Shown one piece after another: positions 1 through 8,117 of a DNA stretch of 64,000 nt (its first letter is position 1; the number at the start of each line of letters is the position of its first letter). Source of the DNA: Bryobacterales bacterium (GTDB taxonomy: Bacteria; Acidobacteriota; Terriglobia; Bryobacterales; Bryobacteraceae); assembly GCA_020852175.1 (NCBI GenBank), contig JADZBH010000016.1, forward strand, positions 62,001 through 126,000, read 5' to 3'. A program made the position numbers and the translations under genes. Below the pieces are notes generated by a model. That model was not told the DNA's origin. It did no database searches and saw only the letters and a program-made list of their open reading frames with translations.

Positions 1-2
1 CC

Positions 3-1082
3 GTGCTGATCATCGCCTGTCCCTGCGCCATGGGCCTGGCCGTGCCGACGGCCGTCATGGTGGCCACCGGACGCGCCGCCACCGCCGGCATTCTCATCAA
101 GGGCGGCCAGGCGCTCCAGCGTCTGGAATCGCTCGACACCATCGCGCTCGATAAGACCGGCACCATCACCGAGGGCCGTCCCGCCGTTGCCGCCTCGACA
201 CTCGACCACGCCTCGCTCGCCCTGCTCGCCTCGCTCGAACAATCCAGCGAACACCCGCTCGCCCGCGCCGTCGTCGAGTACGCCCGCTCCCGCGATCTGA
301 CGCTCTCCTCCGCGGCTCAGTTTGCAGCCCGCCCCGGCTTCGGCGCCTCGGGCTCGGTCGAAGGACGCGCTGTCCTGGCAGGCAACGAGGCCTTTCTCCG
401 CTCTTACGGCATCGAGCCCCCTGCGCCGGCCTTCGATGCTTCCCTGGATGGGCACACTCTCATCTATGCCGCCATCGACGGCCGCGCCGCCGGCGTGCTG
501 GCCCTCGCCGATAGCATCAAGCCCTCCTCGCCCGCGGCCATCGCCGGTCTGCGCGCTCTCGGCCTTCGCGTACTCATGCTCACGGGCGACCATGACCGCA
601 CCGCTCAGTCCATTGCCGCCCAACTTGCTTCGGCCGGCGGACCGCTGGACGAGGTGATCGCCCAGGTTACGCCCGAGGGCAAGATCGAAGCCATCCGCAG
701 CCTGCAAGCCGAGGGGAAAGTCGTGGCCATGGCGGGCGACGGCATCAATGACGCGCCCGCCCTTGCCCAGGCCGATGTCGGTTTCGCTCTCGCCTCCGGC
801 TCCGACGTCGCCTATGACTCGGCCGACGTCACCCTCATGCGAGGCGACCTGACCGCCATCCTCGCCGCCATCCGTTTGTCGCGCCTCACCATGCGCACCA
901 TGCGGCAGAACCTTGGCTGGGCCTTCCTATACAACGTCCTGGGAATTCCGATCGCCGCCGGCGTGCTCTATCCCACCTTTGGCATCCTGCTCACACCCGT
1001 GTTCGCCAGCGCCGCCATGGCTCTCAGTTCCGTGAGTGTCGTCACCAACAGTCTGCGTCTTCGCGGCGCGAAACTCTCCTGA
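3..1082 (+). CDS. copA: Copper-translocating P-type ATPase (C-terminal part, cut by window edge)
   Basis: This is the C-terminal 359 residues of a P1B-type ATPase; the reading frame is open to the first base, so the N-terminal metal-binding domains and first helices lie outside the window. Visible motifs in order: the membrane metal-site CPC (residues 6-8), the phosphorylation site DKTGT (Asp50), the SSEHPLARA motif with the HP dipeptide typical of P1B pumps, a MLTGD segment, the hinge motif GDGINDAP, and a last pair of membrane helices. CPC pumps export Cu(I) or Ag(I) from the cytoplasm using ATP. The next gene, 10 bases downstream on the same strand, encodes a CsoR-type repressor, which supports copper as the substrate. 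Silver or another soft metal cannot be excluded. Confidence 0.93.
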   Translation: MLIIACPCAMGLAVPTAVMVATGRAATAGILIKGGQALQRLESLDTIALDKTGTITEGRPAVAASTLDHASLALLASLEQSSEHPLARAVVEYARSRDLTLSSAAQFAARPGFGASGSVEGRAVLAGNEAFLRSYGIEPPAPAFDASLDGHTLIYAAIDGRAAGVLALADSIKPSSPAAIAGLRALGLRVLMLTGDHDRTAQSIAAQLASAGGPLDEVIAQVTPEGKIEAIRSLQAEGKVVAMAGDGINDAPALAQADVGFALASGSDVAYDSADVTLMRGDLTAILAAIRLSRLTMRTMRQNLGWAFLYNVLGIPIAAGVLYPTFGILLTPVFASAAMALSSVSVVTNSLRLRGAKLS

Positions 1083-1092
1083 AAGGCTCTCC

Positions 1093-1401
1093 ATGCCCGT
1101 CCAGAAGCCCACGAAAAAAGCCCACGCCGTCGAAGCCCCCATCAAAGCGGCCAATTTGAAGCGCCTCCGCCGCATCGAAGGCCAGGTGAGGGGAATCGCC
1201 AGGATGGTGGAGGAGGACCGCTACTGCGCCGACATCATCGTCCAGGTCGCCAGCGTACAGGAGGCGCTTCGCGGCGTGGCCCGCGAACTGATGCGCAACC
1301 ATCTGCGCCACTGCGCCGCCCATGCCTTCCATAACGGGGAAGCCGCTTCCGACGCCATGTCCGGCGAACTGCTCGATCTCATCTACAAGCACCTGCGCTG
1401 A
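1093..1401 (+). CDS. csoR: CsoR/FrmR-family metal-sensing repressor
   Basis: A 102-residue all-helical DUF156 protein. It contains the family signature LRRIEGQVRGIARM and the Cu(I) ligand set C45, H70 and C74, whose spacing (25 and 4 residues) equals that of characterised CsoR proteins. CsoR dimers or tetramers bind operator DNA and let go when Cu(I) binds, inducing the efflux pump. The ATG at 1093 is preferred because GAAAGG lies just upstream; the same frame is open further upstream, inside the copA end, but those residues do not look like the family. It lies directly after copA, probably in one transcript, so it would autoregulate. The N-terminal 20 residues are Lys/Ala-rich and not conserved in the family. 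Confidence 0.92.
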   Translation: MPVQKPTKKAHAVEAPIKAANLKRLRRIEGQVRGIARMVEEDRYCADIIVQVASVQEALRGVARELMRNHLRHCAAHAFHNGEAASDAMSGELLDLIYKHLR

Positions 1402-1420
1402 GCCAGGCATCGTCAGGGAC

Positions 1421-1456
1421 AAAAAATCGGGCGTACCCCGTAGGAAAGGTACGCCC
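1421..1456 (-). terminator. Rho-independent terminator of the TPR gene
   Basis: A perfect 9-bp stem (1429-1437 with 1448-1456, GGGCGTACC/GGTACGCCC) is followed on the minus strand by a run of six U (1421-1426). It lies 28 bases past the minus-strand TPR gene and between two convergent genes, so it may also shield that gene from csoR read-through. Confidence 0.8.
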
Positions 1457-1483
1457 GTCGAATATCTTCGGAGGTAAAAACTC

Positions 1484-3100
1484 TTATTGGCCGACTTCGA
1501 AGTAGCCGGCGGCGAGCTCGGGCTTCGAGGCCAGAGCCTGCGACCAGTACAGCCGCGCCTCTTCGGCGTGGCCCTGGGCCTTCAACGCGTGGCCGAGGTT
1601 GAGCAGAGCCTCGGGAAAGTCCGGTTTTTCTGCCAGAGCCTCCCGGTACAGGCGGATGGCGTCGTCCAGTTGCCCGGATTTCTGTAAAAGCAGTCCCGTG
1701 TTGTAGAACAGCTCGGGCGAGCGTTCGCCGCGGTCGATCAACTTGGCCTGGCAGTCGAGCGCCACTTCGAAATCCTCGCGTTCAATCGCCAGCGCGGCCA
1801 GTCCGCGCAAGGCGTCCACCGATTGCGGATCGGCTTCGAGCGCACCTTGGAAAGTGATGCCCGCCGAATCGCGGTCGCCCATCTTCCAGTAGGCCAGGCC
1901 CAGGTTCACCTGCGCCTCGGGCCATGGATTGCGCTTGCGCAGGCAGTTCTCGAAGGCTTCGATGCTGCCCCGGAACTCGGAACGCTGGAGCCGTAGATAG
2001 CCCAGCCGGAACCAGGCGTCTTCCCAGTCCGGGTTGGCTTGCAGCACGCGCTCGTAGAGCTTTTCGGCTTCGTAGCTGGAGTCCTGCTGTTCGTGCAACA
2101 GCGCCAGGTTGTACAATACCGCCGGAATGTCCGGCGAGATCTTCAACGCCCGTTCATAGCTGTCGCGCGCGCCCTTGAAGTCGCCCAACTCGTGCAGCAC
2201 CACGCCCAGGTTCACGAAGGCGTTCTTGGCGTCGGACCGGTATTTCACCGCTTCCGTGTACGCCTTGGCCGCCTGCTCCAGACGGTTTGTCCGCTGGTAG
2301 GCGACGCCCAGGTTGAACCAACGCTCGTAGTTCTCCGGCGTGAACTCCACCAGCTTGGCGCAGAATTTCGACGCCGCCTCGAAGTCGCCCGTCGAGAACG
2401 CCACCGTGGCCAGGCCCTCGATGGCCGCCTGCGAATAGGGCCGTAGGGTCAGCAGCCGCTCGCTGTACTCGCGGATCATGTCCAGATCCTTGCGTGCGAT
2501 GCCGATGCTGATCAGATTCACCAGCGCGTCTTCGGAGTTCGGATTCCGGTCGAGCCCCGACTTGTACACGTCGGCCGCTTCATCGGCGCGGCCCGTCAAT
2601 TGTAATGCCACAGCCTTGCCGAACAGAGCCGTTTCCTGTCCCGGTTCCTGCTCCAGGCAGCGCTCGAAGGCGTCCAGAGCGTTCTGCGGGCGGTCCAGGT
2701 GCAGCAGACAAACGCCCCAGCCCACCAGCGCGTCCAGCCGCTTGCCGTCGCTTTCAAATGCCTTCTGGAACTGTTCGCAGGCCTGTCCCCAACGGCCCAG
2801 CTTTTCCAGACACACCGCCAGGTTGAAGGTCGCCGAAGGATGCCTCGGGCTCAACTCGATCAGCTTCTGATAGCTGGTGGAGGCTTCCTCGAACTGCTCC
2901 AGTTCGAACTGAATGTGTCCGCGTGCCGAATGCACTTCGGCCGAGCTCTCCCCGCGCTCGATGGCGCCGTCCAGCTCCTTCAACGCTTCCTTGAGTTTGC
3001 CTTCCAGGTGGAGCGCCACCGCGCGCCCAAGCGCGCTGGTTGCACCCGCCCGTTCGTTGAACACCGGCTTGGTATCCGGTTGCCTCTTCTTCGGGTTCAT
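1484..3100 (-). CDS. Tetratricopeptide-repeat protein
   Basis: A soluble 538-residue protein made almost wholly of tandem 34-residue TPR units; recurring A-x-x-x-Y/F-x-x-A-L positions and segments such as LGDFKGARDSYERALK show the repeat. About 14 units follow an N-terminal lead of roughly 25 residues. There is no signal peptide or membrane helix, so it is probably a cytoplasmic scaffold. Its ATG overlaps the stop of the upstream 846-residue gene in an ATGA junction with GGAGGG just before, so the two are translationally coupled and probably act together. TPR arrays bind other proteins; the partner cannot be read from sequence, though the coupled membrane protein is the obvious candidate. Confidence 0.85.
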   Translation of the reverse strand: MNPKKRQPDTKPVFNERAGATSALGRAVALHLEGKLKEALKELDGAIERGESSAEVHSARGHIQFELEQFEEASTSYQKLIELSPRHPSATFNLAVCLEKLGRWGQACEQFQKAFESDGKRLDALVGWGVCLLHLDRPQNALDAFERCLEQEPGQETALFGKAVALQLTGRADEAADVYKSGLDRNPNSEDALVNLISIGIARKDLDMIREYSERLLTLRPYSQAAIEGLATVAFSTGDFEAASKFCAKLVEFTPENYERWFNLGVAYQRTNRLEQAAKAYTEAVKYRSDAKNAFVNLGVVLHELGDFKGARDSYERALKISPDIPAVLYNLALLHEQQDSSYEAEKLYERVLQANPDWEDAWFRLGYLRLQRSEFRGSIEAFENCLRKRNPWPEAQVNLGLAYWKMGDRDSAGITFQGALEADPQSVDALRGLAALAIEREDFEVALDCQAKLIDRGERSPELFYNTGLLLQKSGQLDDAIRLYREALAEKPDFPEALLNLGHALKAQGHAEEARLYWSQALASKPELAAGYFEVGQ

Positions 3101-5637
3101 TGCCCTCCACTCCTCTCTCGATCCGAAATGCTATAGGGCGCCAGAAATGCACACAGCCGGCCGAGCGCGTCATACTGATGCCACACGCCCACCCAGCGCA
3201 GCCGCGCCAGTTCTCCTTTGGCGCTGAAGAACCCGACGCCGCCCGACTGCAACCGGTGCTCAGTCCATGCATCGACAATTTGCCCCTGAACCGTTAGGAC
3301 ATAATTTGGTCCTCGTGTCTCCATCAGGACCCGGTAGAGGGTATCTTGCGTCACCTGCATCGGTAAACGCTTCTGTACGGCCTCCGTCGGACGGCCGTCA
3401 ATTACCGCATAACGTTGGAGATAGGCCGACGGCACCGGCCCGTCGTCCCGTAGAGTGATCTTAATGGCATAAAAATTCCTGCTATCCTTGGCCCGCACCA
3501 CCCAGGACAGGCTTCGCTTCTCGATCTGCCCCAGGAATTCCAGGCGGTAATCGGTGAGCGACATGGTGGGCGAATATAACGCCAGGGAGCCGGTTCGGAC
3601 GAAACCCACCGAATCGTACGACCAGGACCGGGCCCAATCGCCTTGCCCTTCCCAATCGGCCAGCCCGGCGCGGAAGTCGTCGGTCAGCGCGATCGCCGCC
3701 CGGTTCAGAATTGTCTTGTGCAGTCCCGCCAGTCCGCCTTCATGGCTCGCGCCCGGCATCATCTCCGAAGGGATGTTGCGCGGCGCTGTCGCCTCGGTCG
3801 TGTAACTGCCGCGTGTGCCCAGGCCCACGGCCAGCACCAGCGCGGCCACCAGCAGGCCGCCCCACTTCGGCGCCGCCGGAATCCCCCGCCATGCCTGGGA
3901 CGCCTCGTCCAGCTTCCGCCGCCACACCGGCGAGGCGGTGTCACCCGCCGCCTGCGATTGCAGGGCCAGCGTCCGCGGTTCCAACTTCGCACGGGGCTTG
4001 ATCGCCTCCCGCTCCGGCGTATGGGGCGTGGTGAAAGCCATCGGACTGTGCTTCCACCGCTGCATCTCCACGCGTTGCAGCGTGAGCCTCATCAGCTTAA
4101 CCGGCGGATGGGGCATAGCCGCGGGATCCAGACCCAGTGACGCCGCGGCAGGCACCGGAGGCGCTTCCATGTCCAACACGAGCACACCCACGGCACGCCG
4201 TGCGTCCTGATTCCGGGGAGCGATCTCCCAGGACGGAGCCACGGGACGGCCGAACGCCGTGATCCAATCCAGCACAGGCTTCAAGGCCGCCACGGGACGC
4301 TGCGCGGGAACCGCCTCGGGAGCCACGGCGCGCGGGGCCGGCGCCGATACCTGATAACTTTCCACGCCCCGCCTCGGGGCCAGGGTCAATGCCTTGATTC
4401 CCTGCACGGGGGTCCGGACACTTGCTTCGCCAATGCGCGGAGGCAGCGGTGGCACCAGAAACGGCAGCGGGAAGATGTGCGCCAGCCGGCCCGGCAACGG
4501 CTTCCGGCCCGACTCTGAATAAATCGTGGGGATCGCCACGCGGCGCGCGCGCGTCAGACGCATTCCCGCGGCGGCCGGCGGGGCCAGGGGGTACACCGGC
4601 CGGCAGTTCACCACCGGGTCGCCTTCCACCAGCGGGATCGCCGCCCGCGAGCCACTCGCGGCCAGAACCGGCAGCGAACTCAGCGACTGGATGTGTTCGG
4701 TCTCTCCCCGCAGGCTCCGCGGACCTTGCGGAATCGTCCCGTTGCTCTCCCAGGTCCGGTGTTCCGGTGGGGCCGTCCGGTAGCCGTTCGAGAGCAAAAC
4801 TCCCTTGCCCAGAATGCGGCTGTTGCGGATCAGCGGCGCCGTCCGCACCATGTCCAGCTCGCCGTTCAGGGTGAACCGTACACGCGCCTCGGCGTGCACG
4901 GGCAGGGCCGGCGTCCAGGGCTCCGGCTTCCAGGGCTTGGGCAGCGACGAGCGCATCGGCGCCGTCCAATTCCGTACCTCCACCGGATGCACGGCGCGCA
5001 CCAGCGCCGCCATCGAGGCCGGTTCACAGGCGACCGGTTCACGCTCCGGCGGAGCACACTCCGCCTCGCGATTCCAATCGGCGGTGTCCAAACGTCCCAT
5101 GCCCGGCAGCACGGGAGCCGCGGCCGGCCCGTTCGTCCCCGGACCTTCGTCCTCCCATACCGCTCCCGTTCCTCCCCGCGCCGTTAGCCACCCGGCCGTG
5201 TCGTGGGACGCGCCCATCGTCAACCGCTTTCGCAGGATGCGCCAGTTGGCCGGGGGCAGCGTGACCTCGCTGCTCCACGACATCCACGAATGGCCCGCGC
5301 GCAACCGCGAACGGTAGTTCTGGGTGCGCGGCGTCGTGGCATACAACCACTGGCAGAAGGCAGGGTCGGGACCGTCGGCCGTGGCGCCCTTGCCGTGTGA
5401 GCCATTTCCATTGGCCGCCCTGGGAAGTGGTAACGCGATCCCGCGCCGCCGCGGTTTCCGCGCCGCCTGCACGTTGGGCTGTTCGTCGATCAGCCGTGAC
5501 AGAGCCAGATTCGACTGCTCATGCGTGTAGGCGAGGCGATGTTCCTCGCAGCAGAATTCGCCGCCGGTCACCTTCCGGAATAGCGGAAGTCTTGTTCCGC
5601 AATGCAGGCACCGATTCGCCAAGTCCGCCTCCCTCAT
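3097..5637 (-). CDS. Large single-pass membrane protein with N-terminal Cys cluster and C-terminal beta-sandwich-like domain (unknown function)
   Basis: I do not recognise the 846-residue protein as a whole. Residues 10-33 hold a zinc-ribbon-like set (C10, C13, C29, C30, H33). Residues about 60-590 are a long Pro/Arg-rich, low-complexity region with no recognisable fold. A single membrane helix lies near 590-610 (GGLLVAALVLAVGLGTRG). Residues 648-835 look like a concanavalin/LamG-type jelly roll (TDDFRAGLADWEGQG, then alternating beta strands), as in domains that bind or cleave sugars. Topology would put the Cys cluster and linker in the cytoplasm and the sandwich outside. The gene overlaps the downstream TPR gene by four bases. 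Its start has no ribosome binding site but a TAACAT box five bases upstream, suggesting a leaderless message. Confidence 0.7.
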   Translation of the reverse strand: MREADLANRCLHCGTRLPLFRKVTGGEFCCEEHRLAYTHEQSNLALSRLIDEQPNVQAARKPRRRGIALPLPRAANGNGSHGKGATADGPDPAFCQWLYATTPRTQNYRSRLRAGHSWMSWSSEVTLPPANWRILRKRLTMGASHDTAGWLTARGGTGAVWEDEGPGTNGPAAAPVLPGMGRLDTADWNREAECAPPEREPVACEPASMAALVRAVHPVEVRNWTAPMRSSLPKPWKPEPWTPALPVHAEARVRFTLNGELDMVRTAPLIRNSRILGKGVLLSNGYRTAPPEHRTWESNGTIPQGPRSLRGETEHIQSLSSLPVLAASGSRAAIPLVEGDPVVNCRPVYPLAPPAAAGMRLTRARRVAIPTIYSESGRKPLPGRLAHIFPLPFLVPPLPPRIGEASVRTPVQGIKALTLAPRRGVESYQVSAPAPRAVAPEAVPAQRPVAALKPVLDWITAFGRPVAPSWEIAPRNQDARRAVGVLVLDMEAPPVPAAASLGLDPAAMPHPPVKLMRLTLQRVEMQRWKHSPMAFTTPHTPEREAIKPRAKLEPRTLALQSQAAGDTASPVWRRKLDEASQAWRGIPAAPKWGGLLVAALVLAVGLGTRGSYTTEATAPRNIPSEMMPGASHEGGLAGLHKTILNRAAIALTDDFRAGLADWEGQGDWARSWSYDSVGFVRTGSLALYSPTMSLTDYRLEFLGQIEKRSLSWVVRAKDSRNFYAIKITLRDDGPVPSAYLQRYAVIDGRPTEAVQKRLPMQVTQDTLYRVLMETRGPNYVLTVQGQIVDAWTEHRLQSGGVGFFSAKGELARLRWVGVWHQYDALGRLCAFLAPYSISDRERSGGQ

Positions 5638-5816
5638 TGGCTATGTTAGGGAAGGACTGTCACTATTACTAGGCGGCGAAACCCTTATTAGTATTTAGGT
5701 TTGCCTACGATGGTTCTAAGGCGAATGGGTATCTTACCTAGTTCCCGGCCCGGGGAAATCACTTAGGCGCGCAGGCCAAGGACGGCCGTTTTTTCCGGGG
5801 CCCCATACCTCCGTCA

Positions 5817-5857
5817 AACAAAAACGCCCCGCCGTGCACGAGGCAGGGCGGGGCGTT
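5817..5857 (-). terminator. Rho-independent terminator of carD
   Basis: An 11-bp perfect stem (5823-5833 with 5847-5857) is followed on the minus strand by a U-rich tract (CGTTTTTGTTTG). It begins 25 bases past the carD stop. The rest of 5638-5816 has no gene; it should hold the promoter of the 846-residue membrane protein. Confidence 0.82.
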
Positions 5858-5881
5858 GCTCTGAATTCCGTTCCGAATGGC

Positions 5882-6403
5882 TTACATCGGCTCAGGCATG
5901 TTCAGGCCGGAGCGTTGCAGCGACTTCCCGATTACCTCGATTGCCTGCGGTTGAGGGACCGCCATGGAGGTGGATACCTCCGAAATCATCATCTGCCGCG
6001 CCCGGTCGAGCATTTTCTTCTCGCGGAACGACAGGGTCTTTTCCATTTGCTGCAGCAGGAGAATCTTGAATACTTCGGCTACCTCGAAGACGCTGCCACA
6101 CCGCATCTTCTCGGAGTTCTCCTTGAACCGGTTCTTCCAATCCGCCATCTTGCGGACCTTGCCGGTGGCAAGATACTCCAGGACCTTCTTGATCTCGCTG
6201 CTCCGGGTCACCTTTCTTAAACCCACGTCACCGACGTGTGAAAAAGGCACCATGATGGTCATGCTGTTGGAGGCAAGACGGAGGAGGTAAAACCGTTCCA
6301 TCTGCGAACCGAAAAACCGGGTGCTGATGTTCTCGATCGTTCCAACGCCCTGGTTCGGGTATACGACTCGTTCCCCAATTTGAAAGGTCAGGCACGGGCC
6401 CAC
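5882..6403 (-). CDS. carD: CarD/CdnL-family RNA polymerase-binding regulator
   Basis: A 173-residue CarD-type protein. The N-terminal Tudor-like domain (about residues 7-65, FQIGERVVYPNQGVGTIENI) binds the RNA polymerase beta subunit in known family members. The helical C-terminal part (about 70-160, including a KNRFKENSEKM segment) binds DNA at the upstream edge of the transcription bubble. Members stabilise open complexes, especially at rRNA promoters. The start is GTG: GAGGTG stands five bases upstream and the initial residues match the family. It is a single-gene unit with its own terminator. CdnL-like housekeeping function is more likely than a TRCF-type role because of the short length. 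Confidence 0.9.
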   Translation of the reverse strand: MGPCLTFQIGERVVYPNQGVGTIENISTRFFGSQMERFYLLRLASNSMTIMVPFSHVGDVGLRKVTRSSEIKKVLEYLATGKVRKMADWKNRFKENSEKMRCGSVFEVAEVFKILLLQQMEKTLSFREKKMLDRARQMMISEVSTSMAVPQPQAIEVIGKSLQRSGLNMPEPM

Positions 6404-6713
6404 TATACACCTCGCTGAAGTTGTCTTTCGAGCTACGGCTGCTGAATCCCCAGAGTAAACCTCCTTTCATTCAAATGTCAACCGGGGACCCATGTCAAAC
6501 GGCGCGTTTTCCGTGGTGAATGGGGTGTTTCATATACCGAACGGCAATTACAAACGATTGCAACGCACTTTGGCAAGCGGCTTGCAAGCGCTCGACACAC
6601 TTCGTACTGGTGTATAGTACCTGGGCACTTCAGGCCGTCGCCCGGCAGGGGTCCTGGAACCGCTCCCCACAGGTGCAGTTCCGAGGCCGGGACGGTTGAG
6701 CGTCCTGCCGCGA
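6404..6713. other. Intergenic region upstream of carD with structured segment
   Basis: No gene is supported in these 310 bases. The minus strand should carry the carD promoter. A folded segment is visible at 6643-6710: outer arms CGGCAGG/CCTGCCG (6643-6649 with 6704-6710) enclose GGAAC/GTTCC (6656-6660 with 6678-6682). No U-run follows on either strand, so it is not a standard terminator. Whether it is a leader structure of carD or the end of the uppS transcript cannot be decided. Confidence 0.35.
6454..6498 (-). promoter_or_regulatory. Candidate carD promoter with tandem TTGACA boxes
   Basis: Read on the minus strand, two TTGACAT copies occur 17 bases apart (complement of 6493-6498 and 6476-6481). 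The nearer one stands 16 bases before TTTACT (complement of 6454-6459), a plausible -35/-10 pair. A full AAAGGAGG (complement of 6460-6467) lies between them with no good start codon after it. Confidence 0.35.
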
Positions 6714-7334
6714 TTACCCCGCGATTCCCACTTTTCCCGCCGTATAGATACGCCGTGTGACAGGTGTGAGGCGGCGTTCCTGGGCGCTGGTCAGAAGGCT
6801 GTGATGCGGAGCCTCGGCCAGGTACTCTGGGATCTCCCAGGCCGGTTTGGCGCGGGTGCGCCAGTCCAAGTGGTCGAACCTTTCCAGGTTCACCGGGCGG
6901 GAGTAGCGCCGCAGCGTCCGTTCGCGCCGGCGGTTGAAATAGTGTTCGAAGTACGACATGGCCAGTTCGCGAAGGGTTCGGTAAACGGGGGCCCGGCCGG
7001 CGAGTCCGGAGTAATTCGACTTCCCGATCGCGCCCCAGGCGCCGCGGACCTTGTAGATGGCCACGACATGGTCCCAATCCCGCCGCGCCTCGAAATCCAG
7101 CAGCAGCGGCGGGTGGCCGTGAAAGTTCAGTGCCGCGGCGGCGAACATAGCCCCTTCCAGGCATTGCGCCGTGCGGTCCCGCATCACCAGGCGAGGGGAG
7201 CGTAGCGTCGGGCCGCGCAATTCGCGGTTGTAATCCACGTTCTCGTCCAGGAATTGCTGGACTGCATCAGGCGTCCGCAGCGATTGCAGCAAGCGGGTCT
7301 CGCCGGGGGTCCAATCCAAGCGTTCGGGTCTCAT
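6714..7334 (-). CDS. Transglutaminase-like (papain-fold) protein of unknown substrate
   Basis: A 206-residue cytoplasmic protein. The central part shows the order of a transglutaminase-like catalytic core: a Cys at the start of a helix ([16 protein letters not shown]), a His in a strand ([10 protein letters not shown]) and a polar residue after the next strand ([11 protein letters not shown]). Such folds act as cysteine proteases, amidases or acyltransferases. The ATG at 7334 was chosen because the upstream extension would lie entirely inside uppS and resembles no family sequence; even so the gene overlaps the 3' end of uppS by 68 bases, so the two are coupled. Function in relation to UppS is unknown. 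Confidence 0.65.
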   Translation of the reverse strand: MRPERLDWTPGETRLLQSLRTPDAVQQFLDENVDYNRELRGPTLRSPRLVMRDRTAQCLEGAMFAAAALNFHGHPPLLLDFEARRDWDHVVAIYKVRGAWGAIGKSNYSGLAGRAPVYRTLRELAMSYFEHYFNRRRERTLRRYSRPVNLERFDHLDWRTRAKPAWEIPEYLAEAPHHSLLTSAQERRLTPVTRRIYTAGKVGIAG

Positions 7335-7974
7335 GGGGAGCCGGTAATGCTCCGAATTTTCGCACACGAAGGCGGAACTCCGAAATAGCCAATTCCAAGT
7401 CCTTGACAGAAAATTCGGGCCAGGTCTTTTTTGTGAACCAGAACTCGGCATAGGCGCTTTCCCAGAGCAGGAAGTCGCTTAACCGTTGTTCACCCGCCGT
7501 CCGGATCATCAGGTCCACGTCGGGCACGGCGTCCGGCGTCCTGCCCCGAGACGCCGCCTCGGCGATGGCATGACGCGAAGAATAGTCCACGGCCAGACGC
7601 AGAGTCATCCGTCCGCCGTCCGCCGTCCGGCGTTCGCACCGTTCGATAGTCTCGACCAGCGCGCCCTCCAGTCGGTCACGCCGCCCCTCCACGCGCAGCC
7701 GGATGCCGTTTTCCACGCAGCGGCGGGTTTCACTCTCCAGATACTCCGCGAACAGACGCATCAGACCGGCGACCTCCTCGCAGGGCCGCTTCCAGTTGTC
7801 GCTCGAAAATGCGTAGACGGTGAGTTCGCCAACGCCAAGGCCCGGCGCCGCCTCGGCCACCGACCGGAGCGTAGCCGCGCCTCGCCGGTGTCCTTCCAGG
7901 CGCGGCCATCCCCGTGAGCCCGCCCACCGCCCATTGCCGTCCATGATGATCGCCACATGAAGTCGCCGTGCCAT
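7267..7974 (-). CDS. uppS: Polyprenyl diphosphate synthase (undecaprenyl pyrophosphate synthase)
   Basis: A 235-residue cis-prenyltransferase that condenses isopentenyl units onto farnesyl diphosphate to make the C55 lipid carrier for peptidoglycan and polysaccharides. Family motifs are all present: [13 protein letters not shown] with the catalytic Asp, the GH pair, [11 protein letters not shown], and the C-terminal [24 protein letters not shown] region that binds the second diphosphate. The usual NYGGR stretch reads DYSSR here. The start codon has no ribosome binding site; a CATACT box lies six bases upstream and TTTACA 17 bases before that, so the mRNA is probably leaderless. A 23-bp palindrome covers the -35 region, so a repressor is likely. 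Confidence 0.93.
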   Translation of the reverse strand: MARRLHVAIIMDGNGRWAGSRGWPRLEGHRRGAATLRSVAEAAPGLGVGELTVYAFSSDNWKRPCEEVAGLMRLFAEYLESETRRCVENGIRLRVEGRRDRLEGALVETIERCERRTADGGRMTLRLAVDYSSRHAIAEAASRGRTPDAVPDVDLMIRTAGEQRLSDFLLWESAYAEFWFTKKTWPEFSVKDLELAISEFRLRVRKFGALPAPHETRTLGLDPRRDPLAAIAADA

Positions 7975-7980
7975 GGGAAC

Positions 7981-8009
7981 AGTATGCAGTAACTACTTTG
8001 CAATGTAAA
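7981..8009 (-). promoter_or_regulatory. uppS promoter
   Basis: On the minus strand TTTACA (complement of 8004-8009) and CATACT (complement of 7981-7986) are spaced by 17 bases, five and four matches to the sigma-70 consensus. Transcription would begin at or next to the uppS ATG. Confidence 0.6.
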
Positions 8010-8014
8010 GTAGT
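7992..8014. promoter_or_regulatory. 23-bp palindromic operator on the uppS promoter
   Basis: ACTACTTT (7992-7999) is repeated inverted as AAAGTAGT (8007-8014); 10 of 11 base pairs match around the central base. It spans the -35 box and part of the spacer, the position of a repressor operator. The architecture suits a dimeric winged-helix regulator; which one is unknown. Confidence 0.65.
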
Positions 8015-8117
8015 GTCTTTCCCCGAGCGATTGGGACCTTCTCTTCACTCAGGCTGGTCCCCTTGGCCCAGCCTGAAATGTGATCTTTTTCCTATGGCCG
8101 GGGCAAATCCGTCCGCA

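Noticed and set aside
1042..1422. Minus-strand frame opposite csoR
   Set aside because: Antisense to a well-conserved repressor and with no ribosome binding site.
1470..1485. AAAAACTCTTATT shared with the PEP-CTERM upstream region
   Set aside because: The same 13 bases occur near 1477 and 58846, but one overlaps a stop codon, so I judged it chance.
6643..6710. tRNA gene
   Set aside because: A 7-bp closing stem is present, but there is no T-loop (TTCRA), D-loop or anticodon arm in the correct places.
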